Shown: positions 7,804-16,556, counted from the stretch's first letter. The stretch: 48,299 nucleotides of DNA from Alphaproteobacteria bacterium (GCA_005885285.1 VAZG01000213.1:1-48299), one strand, 5' to 3'. The notes: a model not told the origin generated them from the sequence alone. Program-made: numbers and translations.

Positions 7804-9105
7804 ATGCAATATGCGTTGGCAGGCAGCCGTCCGTCCATAGTTGGCGGAGGCAGATCGAAAATCCTCGAAAGCGCTCGTTCCTTCGCGTTGGGAACAGCCT
7901 CGAGCCTGTCGCTCACCGAAGACTGCCTGACCCAAATTTTCGATCCAGCCGGAGAGATCGGGTTCGCGCCTTCGCCAATTGCGGGCATTCCGATTTCGGT
8001 GAAGGACATGCTGGACGTCGCAGGTGAGGTAACGCTCGCCGGGACCAAGGCTCTTGATGACAGCCCGCCGGCCGCCGAAGACGCGCCGGTTGTCCGCAGG
8101 CTAAAGGCCGCTGGCGCGGTGCTGACGGGGCGGACGAACATGGCTCAGTTCGCGTTTTCGATCGTCGGCCTCAATCCACACTTTGGTACGCCGGGAAATC
8201 CGTGGGACCGAACTCGAATTCCTGGCGGTTCATCTTCTGGGGCCGCGGTGTCCGTCGCGGACGGCATGTCGGTCGCGGCAATTGGATCAGATACCGTAGG
8301 TTCGATCAGGGCGCCGGCTGCCCTTTGCGGCATTGTCGGCTTTAAGCCGACGCAGCGGAGCGTTCCCCTCCAAGGGACGATCCCGCTCTCGGTAACTTTG
8401 GACACGGTGGGGCCCCTCGCTCGAAACGTGCATGACTGCGCCCTCGTTTACGCAACGATTTCGGGCGAACCCTGGCGGGAGCTGCAGCCGCTTGGAGTTA
8501 AAGGGCTCAGGCTTGCTATCCCGCAAACGCGAGTCCTCGATGAATTAAATCCGGCAGTCTTGCGGGCCTTCCAACGGGCAACCGCGCTCCTATCCGAAGC
8601 AGGCGCGGAATTGATCGATGCGCGTTTTAGCTACTTCGAAGAAATCGAATCGAAAAATGGATGCGGTGTGATCGAGCATGTCGACGCTTTGGCTTGGCAC
8701 AAGGAGCTGTTGGACCGGCGCGGGCATGACTATGATCCCAATGTTCGGGGACGCGTCGAGAAGGGAGCGATCATCGCCGCCTGGGAATATGCGGCGATGC
8801 AAGAGTGGCGCAAGGATGTGACCGCGCGCTTCGACAAGGACACCTTCGCCTTCGATGCCCTTATCCTGCCGACGGTCGGTACGACCGCTCCGACGATGGA
8901 TGAGTGCGAGCGCGACGAAGGCGGTATCCGTGCGAAACTCCTCCGAAATCCGTCACTATTCAATTTTCTTGATCGTCCAGCGATTACGATTCCGATCCAC
9001 ATGCCGGGAGAGGCTCCGGTCGGCCTCATGGTGGTTGGAGAGCGCGATCAGGACTGGCGTTTGCTCAGCGTGGCCCGGGCGCTCGAATCCATCGTTTCGA
9101 GCTGA
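7804..9105 (+). CDS. Amidase-signature family protein
   Basis: A 433-residue hydrolase of the amidase-signature family (C-N bond hydrolysis, Ser-cisSer-Lys triad). Lys67 lies in IPISVKDM, the cis-Ser is Ser143 in GGSSSG and the nucleophile is Ser167 in DTVGSIRAP. The usual motif is DTGGSIR, so Val165 replaces a highly conserved Gly next to the oxyanion hole. The N-terminal domain is short: DPAGE at 48-51 runs almost straight into SPIAGIPIS, where homologues have about 30 more residues. A good AAAGGAAA site lies 7 bases before the ATG. Activity is therefore uncertain, although the rest of the fold is intact. It is followed 10 bp later by a tautomerase gene. Confidence 0.87.
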   Translation: MQYALAGSRPSIVGGGRSKILESARSFALGTASSLSLTEDCLTQIFDPAGEIGFAPSPIAGIPISVKDMLDVAGEVTLAGTKALDDSPPAAEDAPVVRRLKAAGAVLTGRTNMAQFAFSIVGLNPHFGTPGNPWDRTRIPGGSSSGAAVSVADGMSVAAIGSDTVGSIRAPAALCGIVGFKPTQRSVPLQGTIPLSVTLDTVGPLARNVHDCALVYATISGEPWRELQPLGVKGLRLAIPQTRVLDELNPAVLRAFQRATALLSEAGAELIDARFSYFEEIESKNGCGVIEHVDALAWHKELLDRRGHDYDPNVRGRVEKGAIIAAWEYAAMQEWRKDVTARFDKDTFAFDALILPTVGTTAPTMDECERDEGGIRAKLLRNPSLFNFLDRPAITIPIHMPGEAPVGLMVVGERDQDWRLLSVARALESIVSS

Positions 9106-9115
9106 GTAGAAGCCC

Positions 9116-9532
9116 ATGCCATATCTTCAGCTTGATGTTTCCGGATCTTATGCGCCGAACGTGAAGCGGCGGCTCGCCAAGCGGATGGGTGAGATTTACG
9201 CCCTCACGATGCAGGCCGATGTGAACCGGATCTCGGTTGCGATCCGTGAACTGACGCCGGGCGGTCTCTGGCGATGCACGCCGAGCGAACCTTACGAAGC
9301 CGCGCTCTTGATGTGCGATATCCGAAAGGGGCGACCCCCGGAACAGCGGGCCGAGCTGGCAAAGGCACTCGTCGATGCGTGCATCGACACACTCGGCCTT
9401 AGGATCGAACAGATCAACGTTGAGTTCACCCAGCATGCGGGGGATGAAATGTATCACCCCATGCGTGGCGGCTTGAGCGACGACTGGCGTCCTGACGAGG
9501 TCGACGAGAATAGTTCACGTGCCAAGGCGTGA
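9116..9532 (+). CDS. Tautomerase-superfamily protein
   Basis: A 138-residue protein beginning Met-Pro, so removal of Met leaves the catalytic N-terminal proline of tautomerase-superfamily enzymes. The length and two beta-alpha-beta halves (PYLQLDVSG..., then AALLMCDIRKGRPPEQRAEL) fit the fused members of about 130-150 residues, such as malonate semialdehyde decarboxylase or cis-CaaD, rather than the 62-residue 4-oxalocrotonate tautomerase. The Arg in the second half (IRKGRP) is a typical substrate-binding position. It is co-directional with the amidase 10 bp upstream and the alpha/beta hydrolase downstream. A role on an unsaturated or oxo-acid intermediate is likely, but the reaction is unknown. 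Confidence 0.8.
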   Translation: MPYLQLDVSGSYAPNVKRRLAKRMGEIYALTMQADVNRISVAIRELTPGGLWRCTPSEPYEAALLMCDIRKGRPPEQRAELAKALVDACIDTLGLRIEQINVEFTQHAGDEMYHPMRGGLSDDWRPDEVDENSSRAKA

Positions 9533-9618
9533 ACGGCGACACAAAGAAACAAACGCGATCGAATCCATCAAGCTGGTCGGTTTTCTTGGGACGCGCCGCA
9601 ATCCAATCGTGAGGTACC

Positions 9619-10494
9619 ATGACGACCTATAACAAGATCAAGATCGACGGACTCGACATCTTCTATCGAGAGGCCGGTCCAAGTAACAAGCCAAAGCTGC
9701 TTCTGCTGCACGGATTTCCGGCATCCTCGTTCATGTTCCGGGATCTCATCGAACATCTGCAGCGCGACTTTCATCTTATCGCGCCGGACTATCCAGGTTT
9801 CGGCCACAGCGACGCGCCTGACCGAAAGACCTTCGCCTATACGTTCGATAACCTCGCCGATATCATCGACAAGTTCACCGCCAAGCTCGGCTTGACGAAG
9901 TTTGGCATCTATATGCAGGACTTCGGCGGCCCGGTCGGGTTCCGTCTTGCCAGCCGTCATCCGAATAAAGTGTCTTTCTTCGTCATACAGAATGCCAATG
10001 CCTACGAAGAAGGACTCCCCGACAGCTTCTGGTCTCTCGCGAGGACGCTGTGGAATGATCCTTCACCGGCTAACCGCGAGAAGATCCGCGAGGCCGCAAT
10101 GTCGGACGAAGCGCTCGCCTGGAACTACACACACGGCGTTGCGGATCAGTCCAGGATTTCGCCTGACAGCTGGTTACTCCAGCGCGCGCTTCTTGCGCGT
10201 CCCGAAAACAAGGACGCGATGGTAGATTTGCTTTACGATTATCGGACCAACTTGCCGCTCTATCCAAAATGGCAGGAATACTTTCGACGTCATCAGCCGC
10301 CGGCACTGATCGTTTGGGGCGAGAACGACATCATCTTTCCGCCAGTCGGAGCTTACCCATACCAGAAGGACCTAAAGCATGTCGCGCTCAACATACTCGA
10401 GACAGGCCATTTCGCGCTGGAAGATTATGCTGAAGCTATCGCTGGCCACATTAGGCGCTTCCACACGTCGTCGATATCGGGCGTAGCGGCTTAG
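9619..10494 (+). CDS. Alpha/beta hydrolase with Asp nucleophile (haloalkane dehalogenase/epoxide hydrolase type)
   Basis: A 291-residue cytoplasmic alpha/beta-fold hydrolase. The oxyanion motif HGFPASS is at 31-37 and the nucleophile elbow reads MQDFGGPVG, with Asp101 instead of Ser. The acid is near Asp237 (VWGEND) and His264 lies in TGHFALED. An Asp nucleophile groups it with haloalkane dehalogenases and epoxide hydrolases rather than esterases. The cap domain spans roughly 130-215. Trp as in the dehalogenase QDWGG motif is Phe here, which leaves the halide site uncertain. It sits 86 bp after the tautomerase gene on the same strand. Confidence 0.85.
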   Translation: MTTYNKIKIDGLDIFYREAGPSNKPKLLLLHGFPASSFMFRDLIEHLQRDFHLIAPDYPGFGHSDAPDRKTFAYTFDNLADIIDKFTAKLGLTKFGIYMQDFGGPVGFRLASRHPNKVSFFVIQNANAYEEGLPDSFWSLARTLWNDPSPANREKIREAAMSDEALAWNYTHGVADQSRISPDSWLLQRALLARPENKDAMVDLLYDYRTNLPLYPKWQEYFRRHQPPALIVWGENDIIFPPVGAYPYQKDLKHVALNILETGHFALEDYAEAIAGHIRRFHTSSISGVAA

Positions 10495-10621
10495 GAAAGG
10501 TCGGCGAAACACACGGCCTAGATCATCGCGCCGATCAGATCGCCAGGGATCTTTCCTTCCCAACCTTAGGGCCTGCGCCTTCCCGGCGCGGGACCTCTTT
10601 CTTAGTCGACTGCAGTGCCGC

Positions 10622-11032
10622 TCAATCAATCTCGTTTTGCCAGTGATTATCTTCAACGAAAGTCCAGATATCAGTCCAGCTAAGCAACGGTGATCGTCCC
10701 TCATAACGCATCCTGCCGATGTTAAGCTGATGTTCCGGGTTGTCGGAATCGATCACGATATGCCTCCTAACTTCGCCAGCTAAAATAACTAGAATTTCAC
10801 CTGCACAGAGGCTGGTGGAAAAAGACTCGAAAAATAGGTCGACGTGCTTTCCGAGGCGAAGCCAGTCCTCCGTATCAAGGTACTCTAGCGAGTATCCGCC
10901 AAGATCCAGCGTGACCCATGAATTTGGGTGTTCCGTCACCGATAGAAACGGCAAAGGAGCATCGACCCACTCGCGCACGCGGCGCGTGGCGATTTCCGGC
11001 GCGCAGTTCATGCTCAGTCGCGCGGTGTTCAT
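10622..11032 (-). CDS. Hypothetical protein, 136 aa
   Basis: I do not recognise this family. The ORF reads leftward between two rightward genes. It is acidic and Trp-rich toward the end (LSWTDIWTFVEDNHWQNEID) and has no signal peptide or membrane helix. Alternating beta-type segments (WVTLDLGGYSLEYL, GEILVILAGEVRRHIVI) suggest a small alpha+beta fold. Its base composition is more AT-rich than its neighbours. Lone proteins of this size and acidity are sometimes immunity-like, but no toxin gene is nearby. The start may be a few codons further in. Confidence 0.5.
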   Translation of the reverse strand: MNTARLSMNCAPEIATRRVREWVDAPLPFLSVTEHPNSWVTLDLGGYSLEYLDTEDWLRLGKHVDLFFESFSTSLCAGEILVILAGEVRRHIVIDSDNPEHQLNIGRMRYEGRSPLLSWTDIWTFVEDNHWQNEID

Positions 11033-11351
11033 TCAGCAGCCTGACACATCAGCTCGTCCGCGGAGCGCCCGATAGGGGAGCGGAAGAGTCATACATGACT
11101 ATAGCTCGGGAAACTACCGGCCGACGGTCAGGTCGGCGCGATTGAGCTATTTCGGACATTGAGCCTAGCCGCACTTCAGCCCGATTGGGCTGTTTCTCGC
11201 TCGCCTCTTTGCCATAAAGTGCTAGATTTAAGTCTGTCTGAAAGATCGAAGGACACAGCGCGAGCTCATTGCTTTCGTTGGCGCCTCGGCTTCAGTTCGC
11301 CGGAACAAAGAAAAGGGCGCAGGCTCTGCCATCGGCACAAGGGAGGACATC
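11033..11351. other. Gene-free stretch upstream of the monooxygenase
   Basis: I see no supported gene here. It separates the leftward orphan gene from the rightward monooxygenase, so it should contain both promoters, but I find no convincing -35/-10 pair or palindrome. A GGGAGGA ribosome-binding site precedes the ATG at 11352. Confidence 0.4.
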
Positions 11352-13154
11352 ATGCTCGACAAAGCCCCGAATGGAAAAGTGTCCGACGTGCTCAACGCGC
11401 TCGACAAGGCGCTTGCCACTGGCGAGGTGGAACACGCCGTGGATCTCTTTCAGGCGGACTGTTACTGGCGCGACCTCGTGACCTTCACCTGGAACATCAG
11501 GACAATGGAGGGCAAGGAACAGGTTCGCGACATGCTCAAGGCGCGGCTCGCAGATATAAAGCCGTCAAACTGGAAAATTGCCGAGGGTGAGGACGCTTCT
11601 GAAGCGGATGGAATTACAGAGAGCTGGATACAGTTCGAAACCGGGGTCGCCCGCGGCTTTGGCCACGTGCGCCTGAAGGACGGCCGGATATGGACGTTGC
11701 TTACGACCATGAGCGAACTCAAGGGGTACGAAGAGCCAGTTGGTTTCGATCGTCCGATGGGGGCGAAGCACGGCGCCGAACGCAATCGAAAGACGTGGAA
11801 GGAAGAACGCGAGGCGGAAGCCCAAGAACTCGGTTATTCGCGTCAGCCTTATTGCGTCATCGTTGGTGGTGGTCAGGGCGGGATCGCACTCGGAGCCCGT
11901 CTGCGCCAGCTCAATGTGCCGACGATCATCGTCGAAAAAAACGAAAGGCCCGGCGACAGCTGGCGCAAGCGCTACAAGTCGCTCTGCCTGCACGATCCGG
12001 TTTGGTATGACCATCTGCCCTATCTGCCGTTTCCGCGGAACTGGCCGGTCTTCTCACCGAAGGACAAGATCGGGGACTGGCTCGAAATGTATACAAAGGT
12101 GATGGAGCTCAATTACTGGGGCTCAAGCGAATGCAAGAAGGCATCTTACGACGAGAAGAGCCGCGAATGGACGGTTGTCGTGCAGCGCGAGGGCAAGGAA
12201 ATCATTCTCAAGCCAAAACAGCTCGTACTTGCGACGGGAATGTCAGCCAAACCCAACATGCCGAAATTCGAAGGCATGGATATTTTTAAGGGCGATCAGC
12301 ACCATTCGTCGCAGCATCCGGGGCCGGACAAATACAAAAACAGCAAAGCCGTGGTGATCGGCTCGAACAATTCCGCCCACGATATTTGTGCCGCACTGTG
12401 GGAGGCCGGAGCAGACGTCACTATGGTTCAACGCTCGTCGACCCATATTGTGAGGTCGGACTCGCTGATGGAGCTCGGGTTAGCCGCGCTTTACTCCGAG
12501 CAGGCGGTCCAGTCTGGACTGACGACGGCCAAAGCCGACCTGATTTTTGCTTCACTACCCTATAAGATTCTGCACGAGTTCCAGATCCCGGTTTACAACG
12601 CAATCAGGGAACGCGATGCCGATTTCTACAAACGTCTCGAGAAGGTAGGCTTCCTGCTCGATTATGGTGACGATGACTCTGGTCTGTTCATGAAGTACCT
12701 GCGGCGCGGGTCCGGATACTACATCGATGTTGGTGCTTCAGAACTGGTTGCCAACGGCAGCATCAAGCTGAAGAGCGGCGTCGATGTCAAAAAGCTAATG
12801 GAACATTCCGTCATCTTGAGCGACGGCACCGAGCTGCCCGCCGATCTCGTCGTTTACGCCACCGGTTACGGTTCGATGAACGGCTGGGCCGCGGATTTGA
12901 TCTCCAAGGAGGTCGCTGACAAGGTAGGCAAGGTCTGGGGACTAGGCTCGAATACGACCAAAGATCCGGGCCCGTGGGAAGGCGAGCAGCGAAACATGTG
13001 GAAGCCGACGCAACAGGAAGGCCTTTGGTTTCATGGCGGTAACCTGCACCAGTCACGTCACTATTCGCAGTTTCTGTCCCTCCAGTTGAAGGCGCGAATG
13101 GAAGGCATTCCCACACCGGTCTACGGTCTTCAGAAGGTCCATCAGCTTAGCTGA
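11352..13154 (+). CDS. Flavin-dependent monooxygenase with N-terminal NTF2-like domain
   Basis: A 600-residue two-part protein. Residues 1-125 look like an NTF2/SnoaL-type cone domain (LDKALATGEVEHAVDLFQAD, then WTLLTTMSELKGYE). From 166 a flavin monooxygenase follows. It has an FAD Rossmann motif VGGGQGGIALG at 171-181, ERPGDSWRKRY, LVLATG at 291-296, the FMO fingerprint FKGDQHHSSQHPG at 312-324, an NADPH motif VIGSNNSAHD at 335-344 and a late VVYATGYG. This is the layout of soluble bacterial FMO/YUCCA-like enzymes that oxygenate N, S or carbonyl carbon. No partner gene adjoins it, though it lies downstream of the amidase cluster. Confidence 0.9.
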   Translation: MLDKAPNGKVSDVLNALDKALATGEVEHAVDLFQADCYWRDLVTFTWNIRTMEGKEQVRDMLKARLADIKPSNWKIAEGEDASEADGITESWIQFETGVARGFGHVRLKDGRIWTLLTTMSELKGYEEPVGFDRPMGAKHGAERNRKTWKEEREAEAQELGYSRQPYCVIVGGGQGGIALGARLRQLNVPTIIVEKNERPGDSWRKRYKSLCLHDPVWYDHLPYLPFPRNWPVFSPKDKIGDWLEMYTKVMELNYWGSSECKKASYDEKSREWTVVVQREGKEIILKPKQLVLATGMSAKPNMPKFEGMDIFKGDQHHSSQHPGPDKYKNSKAVVIGSNNSAHDICAALWEAGADVTMVQRSSTHIVRSDSLMELGLAALYSEQAVQSGLTTAKADLIFASLPYKILHEFQIPVYNAIRERDADFYKRLEKVGFLLDYGDDDSGLFMKYLRRGSGYYIDVGASELVANGSIKLKSGVDVKKLMEHSVILSDGTELPADLVVYATGYGSMNGWAADLISKEVADKVGKVWGLGSNTTKDPGPWEGEQRNMWKPTQQEGLWFHGGNLHQSRHYSQFLSLQLKARMEGIPTPVYGLQKVHQLS

Positions 13155-13254
13155 TCGATTTATGTGGATGTGACCTCTAGAGAAGTTTGGCAACGAAGAG
13201 CGCGCAGCGCCGTTGTTGCCTGCACTGCCAAAAAGGCAAGGATTGACCGTCGCG

Positions 13255-14286
13255 TCAGCGATTGGCCGTCATTTGCTGTCGATAGCGCTCGGCATCCCAG
13301 TTCAGCAGAGCCTGTTCCTTGTCGGGTGGCAGATATTCGATCGCAGCGTCGAGCGGCAGGCGAGTGACCACGAGCGCGAGGCACGTCAGAAGTGCGTGCG
13401 CGCCCGCGCCTACATCGCTGCGGATCACTGCGCCTTTGTCCGGGATCAGGACGGCGGCTGGCGCAGGCAGTCCGCCCGCCACGGCGCGGGCAGCCTTCGC
13501 GGTGAGGCTCTCGTCTGCCGCGAGCGTCGGCATGCCTGGGCCGAGAAAAATGACATGGTCCGGATAGAGCGATCCCCCGGTGGCGACGGCAAGGTTGTGT
13601 CGATCGGTGGCAAGTTTATGGCATAGCGGGTCTTGCACTGGACGATACTCCGTCCCCGCGCAACTCCGTGCCAGCGCGCCATCGTTGGCGCGCGTGGTGT
13701 CGCGTGGCTTGAGCGCCAGACGCTGCTCGACCTCCGCCACCAATGCTTCGGCTGCGTCGCAGGTTGGAGCTCCCACCACCAGACCGTGATTGCCGAGGAT
13801 CAGCACATCCGCCGGCCTTTGCGCGAGACTCGCGCTCACCGCATGCGCAAGCGGCAGGCCGGGATGATGGTAGTCAAGCCGGTGGCAAGAAAGGCCGCGG
13901 AGCCGTTCGGCAAATTCGTCGCGCGCATCCTTCCGCACTGACCATGCGATGGTGTTGACCGAATGGACATGCAGCACGACCGGATGTGGCATCAGGGCGT
14001 GAAGCGAGGTCTCGATGGAGGCGCGAAGCGGGCTTGCCACGTGGCCGGCCGCTACCGGCATGCGCTGATCGCCGTCAGCGAGAGCCGCACGCGCGCCGCA
14101 GAGCAAGATCGGGAGGAAGATGTCCTTGGTCTCGGCATCGGCGAGCCAGGTGCCCGAAGCTTTCACCCAAAGCACGCCGCCATGCTTGACCGAGGAATTG
14201 CCGCCGGCAGCCTGCGTCAGCAGGATGTTCTTGCCGACCCGCGCGGACATGCGGCGCAGTTCGTTCAGGATTGCGGGCTGCTGCAT
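13255..14286 (-). CDS. Class II aldolase/adducin-family protein (long form)
   Basis: A 343-residue protein. Residues 1-190 form a class II aldolase domain with AGGNSSVKHGG (phosphate loop, 27-37), the catalytic-type Glu92 in ASIETSLH, zinc ligands His106 and His108 in LHVHSV, and His167 in GNHGLV. Residues 200-343 are a further domain without a motif I recognise. FucA-like members are about 215-240 residues. It is the last gene of a leftward operon, 10 bp after the HAD gene, with the FGGY kinase first. That order suggests kinase then aldol cleavage of a sugar phosphate. Its role relative to the second aldolase at 25724 is open. Confidence 0.85.
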   Translation of the reverse strand: MQQPAILNELRRMSARVGKNILLTQAAGGNSSVKHGGVLWVKASGTWLADAETKDIFLPILLCGARAALADGDQRMPVAAGHVASPLRASIETSLHALMPHPVVLHVHSVNTIAWSVRKDARDEFAERLRGLSCHRLDYHHPGLPLAHAVSASLAQRPADVLILGNHGLVVGAPTCDAAEALVAEVEQRLALKPRDTTRANDGALARSCAGTEYRPVQDPLCHKLATDRHNLAVATGGSLYPDHVIFLGPGMPTLAADESLTAKAARAVAGGLPAPAAVLIPDKGAVIRSDVGAGAHALLTCLALVVTRLPLDAAIEYLPPDKEQALLNWDAERYRQQMTANR

Positions 14287-14296
14287 CTTTGAAACC

Positions 14297-15166
14297 TCAC
14301 CAGGCCAGGTATTCGATCGTCCAATGCGGCATGAGGGATTCCGAGCCGGCCAGAGTCCGGATCGCCCTGGGCAGATCCGCCGCCTTCGCCAGGGCTTCCC
14401 GATGGACCCCGGAGCGGATGAGCGCGGTCAGCATTCTCGCCGCGCGCCCGCCGGCGACGTCGTGATCGATCGAGTCGCCGGCGACGAGAACGCGCTCGGG
14501 CTTGGGATGGCCCAGCCTTTCGAGTGCTGCGGCGAAGATCGGCCCGTGCGGCTTGCCGACGAATTTCACCGTGCCGCCGAGCGATTGATAAAAGGCTGCC
14601 AGCGCGCCGGGCGCCGGAATCAATCCTCGCGCGCCGAACATGACAAGATCGGGATTGGCGCACAGCATCGGCACCCGTCGCGCCGCAGCGGCGGTCAGGC
14701 ATTCGCGCCAGTGTTCGGGTTCGGACACCGCTTCGTCGAGCCCGCCGAGCAGGATGAAGTCGGCATCTCGCAGGTTCTCGACGACACTGAGTCCGAGACC
14801 GTTCACGATCGAACGGTCGCCGCCGCGCGTAATCAGGAGGCATGTGCGGCCGAGACCGACAAAAGGCTCGCGCTCGTGCGCGTGCAATCCGCTCCAGGCA
14901 ACTTCGCCCGACGACAACATGCCGTCATAGGCATCGAGCGGCAGGCCAAGTGCGGCAAGGCGTTGCTGATTGTCATCGGCGCGTCGACCGGAGTTGGAAA
15001 GCACCAGCACGCGTTTGCCGGCTTGCCGCAGCCGCGCCACGCATTCGATCGCTTCGGGGAAGATCGCCTTGCCTTCGTGCAGGGTTCCCCATTGGTCGAG
15101 CAGGACGTGGTCGAACCTTTCGGCGATGGCACCGAGCCCCGTGATGGTGACAGGACAGTCTTTCAT
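14297..15166 (-). CDS. HAD-superfamily protein, subclass IIA (TIGR01459-like)
   Basis: A 289-residue cytoplasmic HAD protein of the NagD-like IIA group. Motif I reads LLDQWGTLHEG, so the nucleophile is Asp24, but the second Asp usual in phosphatases (D-x-D) is Trp26. This D-x-WG form is typical of the TIGR01459 subfamily. Motif II is VLVLSNSGRR, with a motif III-type VGKPHGPIF and motif IV AGDSIDHDVAGG. The start is the ATG at 15166, which overlaps the kinase stop in an ATGA arrangement. A longer ORF upstream only reads through the kinase gene. A phosphatase-like protein coupled to a sugar kinase could limit sugar-phosphate build-up, but without the second Asp its activity is unsure. Confidence 0.87.
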   Translation of the reverse strand: MKDCPVTITGLGAIAERFDHVLLDQWGTLHEGKAIFPEAIECVARLRQAGKRVLVLSNSGRRADDNQQRLAALGLPLDAYDGMLSSGEVAWSGLHAHEREPFVGLGRTCLLITRGGDRSIVNGLGLSVVENLRDADFILLGGLDEAVSEPEHWRECLTAAAARRVPMLCANPDLVMFGARGLIPAPGALAAFYQSLGGTVKFVGKPHGPIFAAALERLGHPKPERVLVAGDSIDHDVAGGRAARMLTALIRSGVHREALAKAADLPRAIRTLAGSESLMPHWTIEYLAW

Positions 15167-16443
15167 GGCGGGCCGCCGTGCAAAGCAAGCAGCGCCGCCC
15201 CGTAGCTTGCTTCGGTCTGCTCGGCGACGGTGACGGGCACGCCGAGAATGCGACGCCGGATCGACGTCCATGCCTCATTCCTCGCGCCGCCGCCGATGCT
15301 GATGACGCGCCGCAATGGCGGAGCTCCCAGCAGAGCCAGGCGTTGGTAGGCGAGTGCCTCGACCGATGCGATGCCTTCGAGCAGGCCCTGGAAGAAACGG
15401 TCCTTCTCGGCCGGACGCGGTGTGATCCGCGCCGCCAAGGTTGGATCGGCGATCGGGAAGCGCTCGCCAGCCTTTGGCAGCGGATAATAATCAAGACCGG
15501 TCGGCTGCTGCGGCTTGAGTTGGGGTGTCAGACGATCCATCTCGTCTGCGGTGAAATGCATCAGCAAAGCCGCGCCGCCCGAATTGGAAGCGCCGCCGGC
15601 AAGCCATCGCTCGCCAAGACGGTGCGAATAGACGCCCTGGTTGGCCGCGAAGATCGGCCGCGGCGCAAGCAGTTTCAGCACCAGCGTCGTGCCGAGCGAG
15701 GTGACGGCGTCCCCCGGCTGATCGGCACGGGTCGCGATGAAAGCCGCGACGCCGTCGGTGGTGCCGGCCAGGATGCGCGCCGATGGCGGCAGGCCGAGCG
15801 AGCGCGCGGCGTTCGGATCGATTTCGGCAAAGGAAGTTCCGGGCACCAGCACCTTCGGCAGCAATTGGCGCGGCACGTCGAGCTGGTCGATCCACGCGGG
15901 CCAGCTGCGCGTCACGGGGTCGTAGCCGAGCTTCAGCGCATTGTTTTCGTCACTGATCCCGTGGCAGGCGCCGAACCGGCCGGCAATCCAGTCGGCCTGA
16001 TGAACGGCGTGGCGTGAATCCCCGACGTCGCCCTGATGCAGGAGATGGAGCAGCTTGGCAAGCGCGCTGCTGCGGCCATGAGCGCCGCTTTCCGCCGGCG
16101 CCACGTCGGCGATACGCGCGGCCTCCTTGGCAGCACGGGCATCGTTGTACATCAGCCCCAACGAGCGGGGCCTGCCGCCGGCATCGATGAGCAACAGGGT
16201 CCCGGATGTGCCATCGACGGCAACGCGTTCGACGCGGTCGAGAGCGACCGTCTGGCCGAGCTTGCGGATGGCTGTGACCGCAGCCTGCCACCAGAGCTCC
16301 GGGTCCTGATCACGGGCATCGCCGTCCTGCCGCGGCGGGGGCAGGGCGGCCGAAGCTATGCCGTGGATGTCGCCCCGCGCATCGACGGCACACGCGCGAA
16401 CCCCGCCAGTTCCAACATCAATGCCGAGGAACAATCCTGTCAT
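15163..16443 (-). CDS. FGGY-family carbohydrate kinase (D-ribulokinase-like)
   Basis: A 426-residue sugar kinase. The N-terminal phosphate-1 motif LFLGIDVGTGGVRA is followed by the base-like region VAVDGTSGTLLLIDAGG. The middle has the GTTDGVAAF loop and the C-terminal half SIGGGARNEAWTSIRRRILG, which holds the adenosine motif. At about 430 residues it is shorter than xylulokinases (about 490) and resembles the D-ribulose kinase/SePSK-like group. It heads a leftward operon with the HAD and aldolase genes and faces the SorC regulator across 148 bp, so it is probably under that regulator. The substrate is likely a ketopentose or related sugar. Confidence 0.88.
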   Translation of the reverse strand: MTGLFLGIDVGTGGVRACAVDARGDIHGIASAALPPPRQDGDARDQDPELWWQAAVTAIRKLGQTVALDRVERVAVDGTSGTLLLIDAGGRPRSLGLMYNDARAAKEAARIADVAPAESGAHGRSSALAKLLHLLHQGDVGDSRHAVHQADWIAGRFGACHGISDENNALKLGYDPVTRSWPAWIDQLDVPRQLLPKVLVPGTSFAEIDPNAARSLGLPPSARILAGTTDGVAAFIATRADQPGDAVTSLGTTLVLKLLAPRPIFAANQGVYSHRLGERWLAGGASNSGGAALLMHFTADEMDRLTPQLKPQQPTGLDYYPLPKAGERFPIADPTLAARITPRPAEKDRFFQGLLEGIASVEALAYQRLALLGAPPLRRVISIGGGARNEAWTSIRRRILGVPVTVAEQTEASYGAALLALHGGPP

Positions 16444-16540
16444 TGGTTTTCACCTGGGTCTCTCCGGCTGACCACGCAATCGCGGCTGGGCAGGCGATTG
16501 CACTGCAGCACGTTTGGGGGATTGACGCCCCGGTCAGCCT

Positions 16541-16556
16541 CTGCAATTTTTTGCAG
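16541..16556. promoter_or_regulatory. Operator candidate between kinase and SorC gene
   Basis: CTGCAATTTTTTGCAG is a perfect 6-bp inverted repeat around TTTT in the divergent promoter region 16444-16591. Related TTTGCA or TTGCA steps recur at 16498-16503 and 16568-16574. SorC-family regulators bind such interrupted dyads and multiple half-sites. Control of both operons by this regulator is inferred from position only. Confidence 0.5.

Noticed and set aside
14120..15205. 361-codon rightward ORF across the HAD and aldolase genes
   Set aside because: It is antisense to genes with clear motifs and its protein is Arg/Gln/His-rich with no domain, the usual shadow in high-GC DNA.
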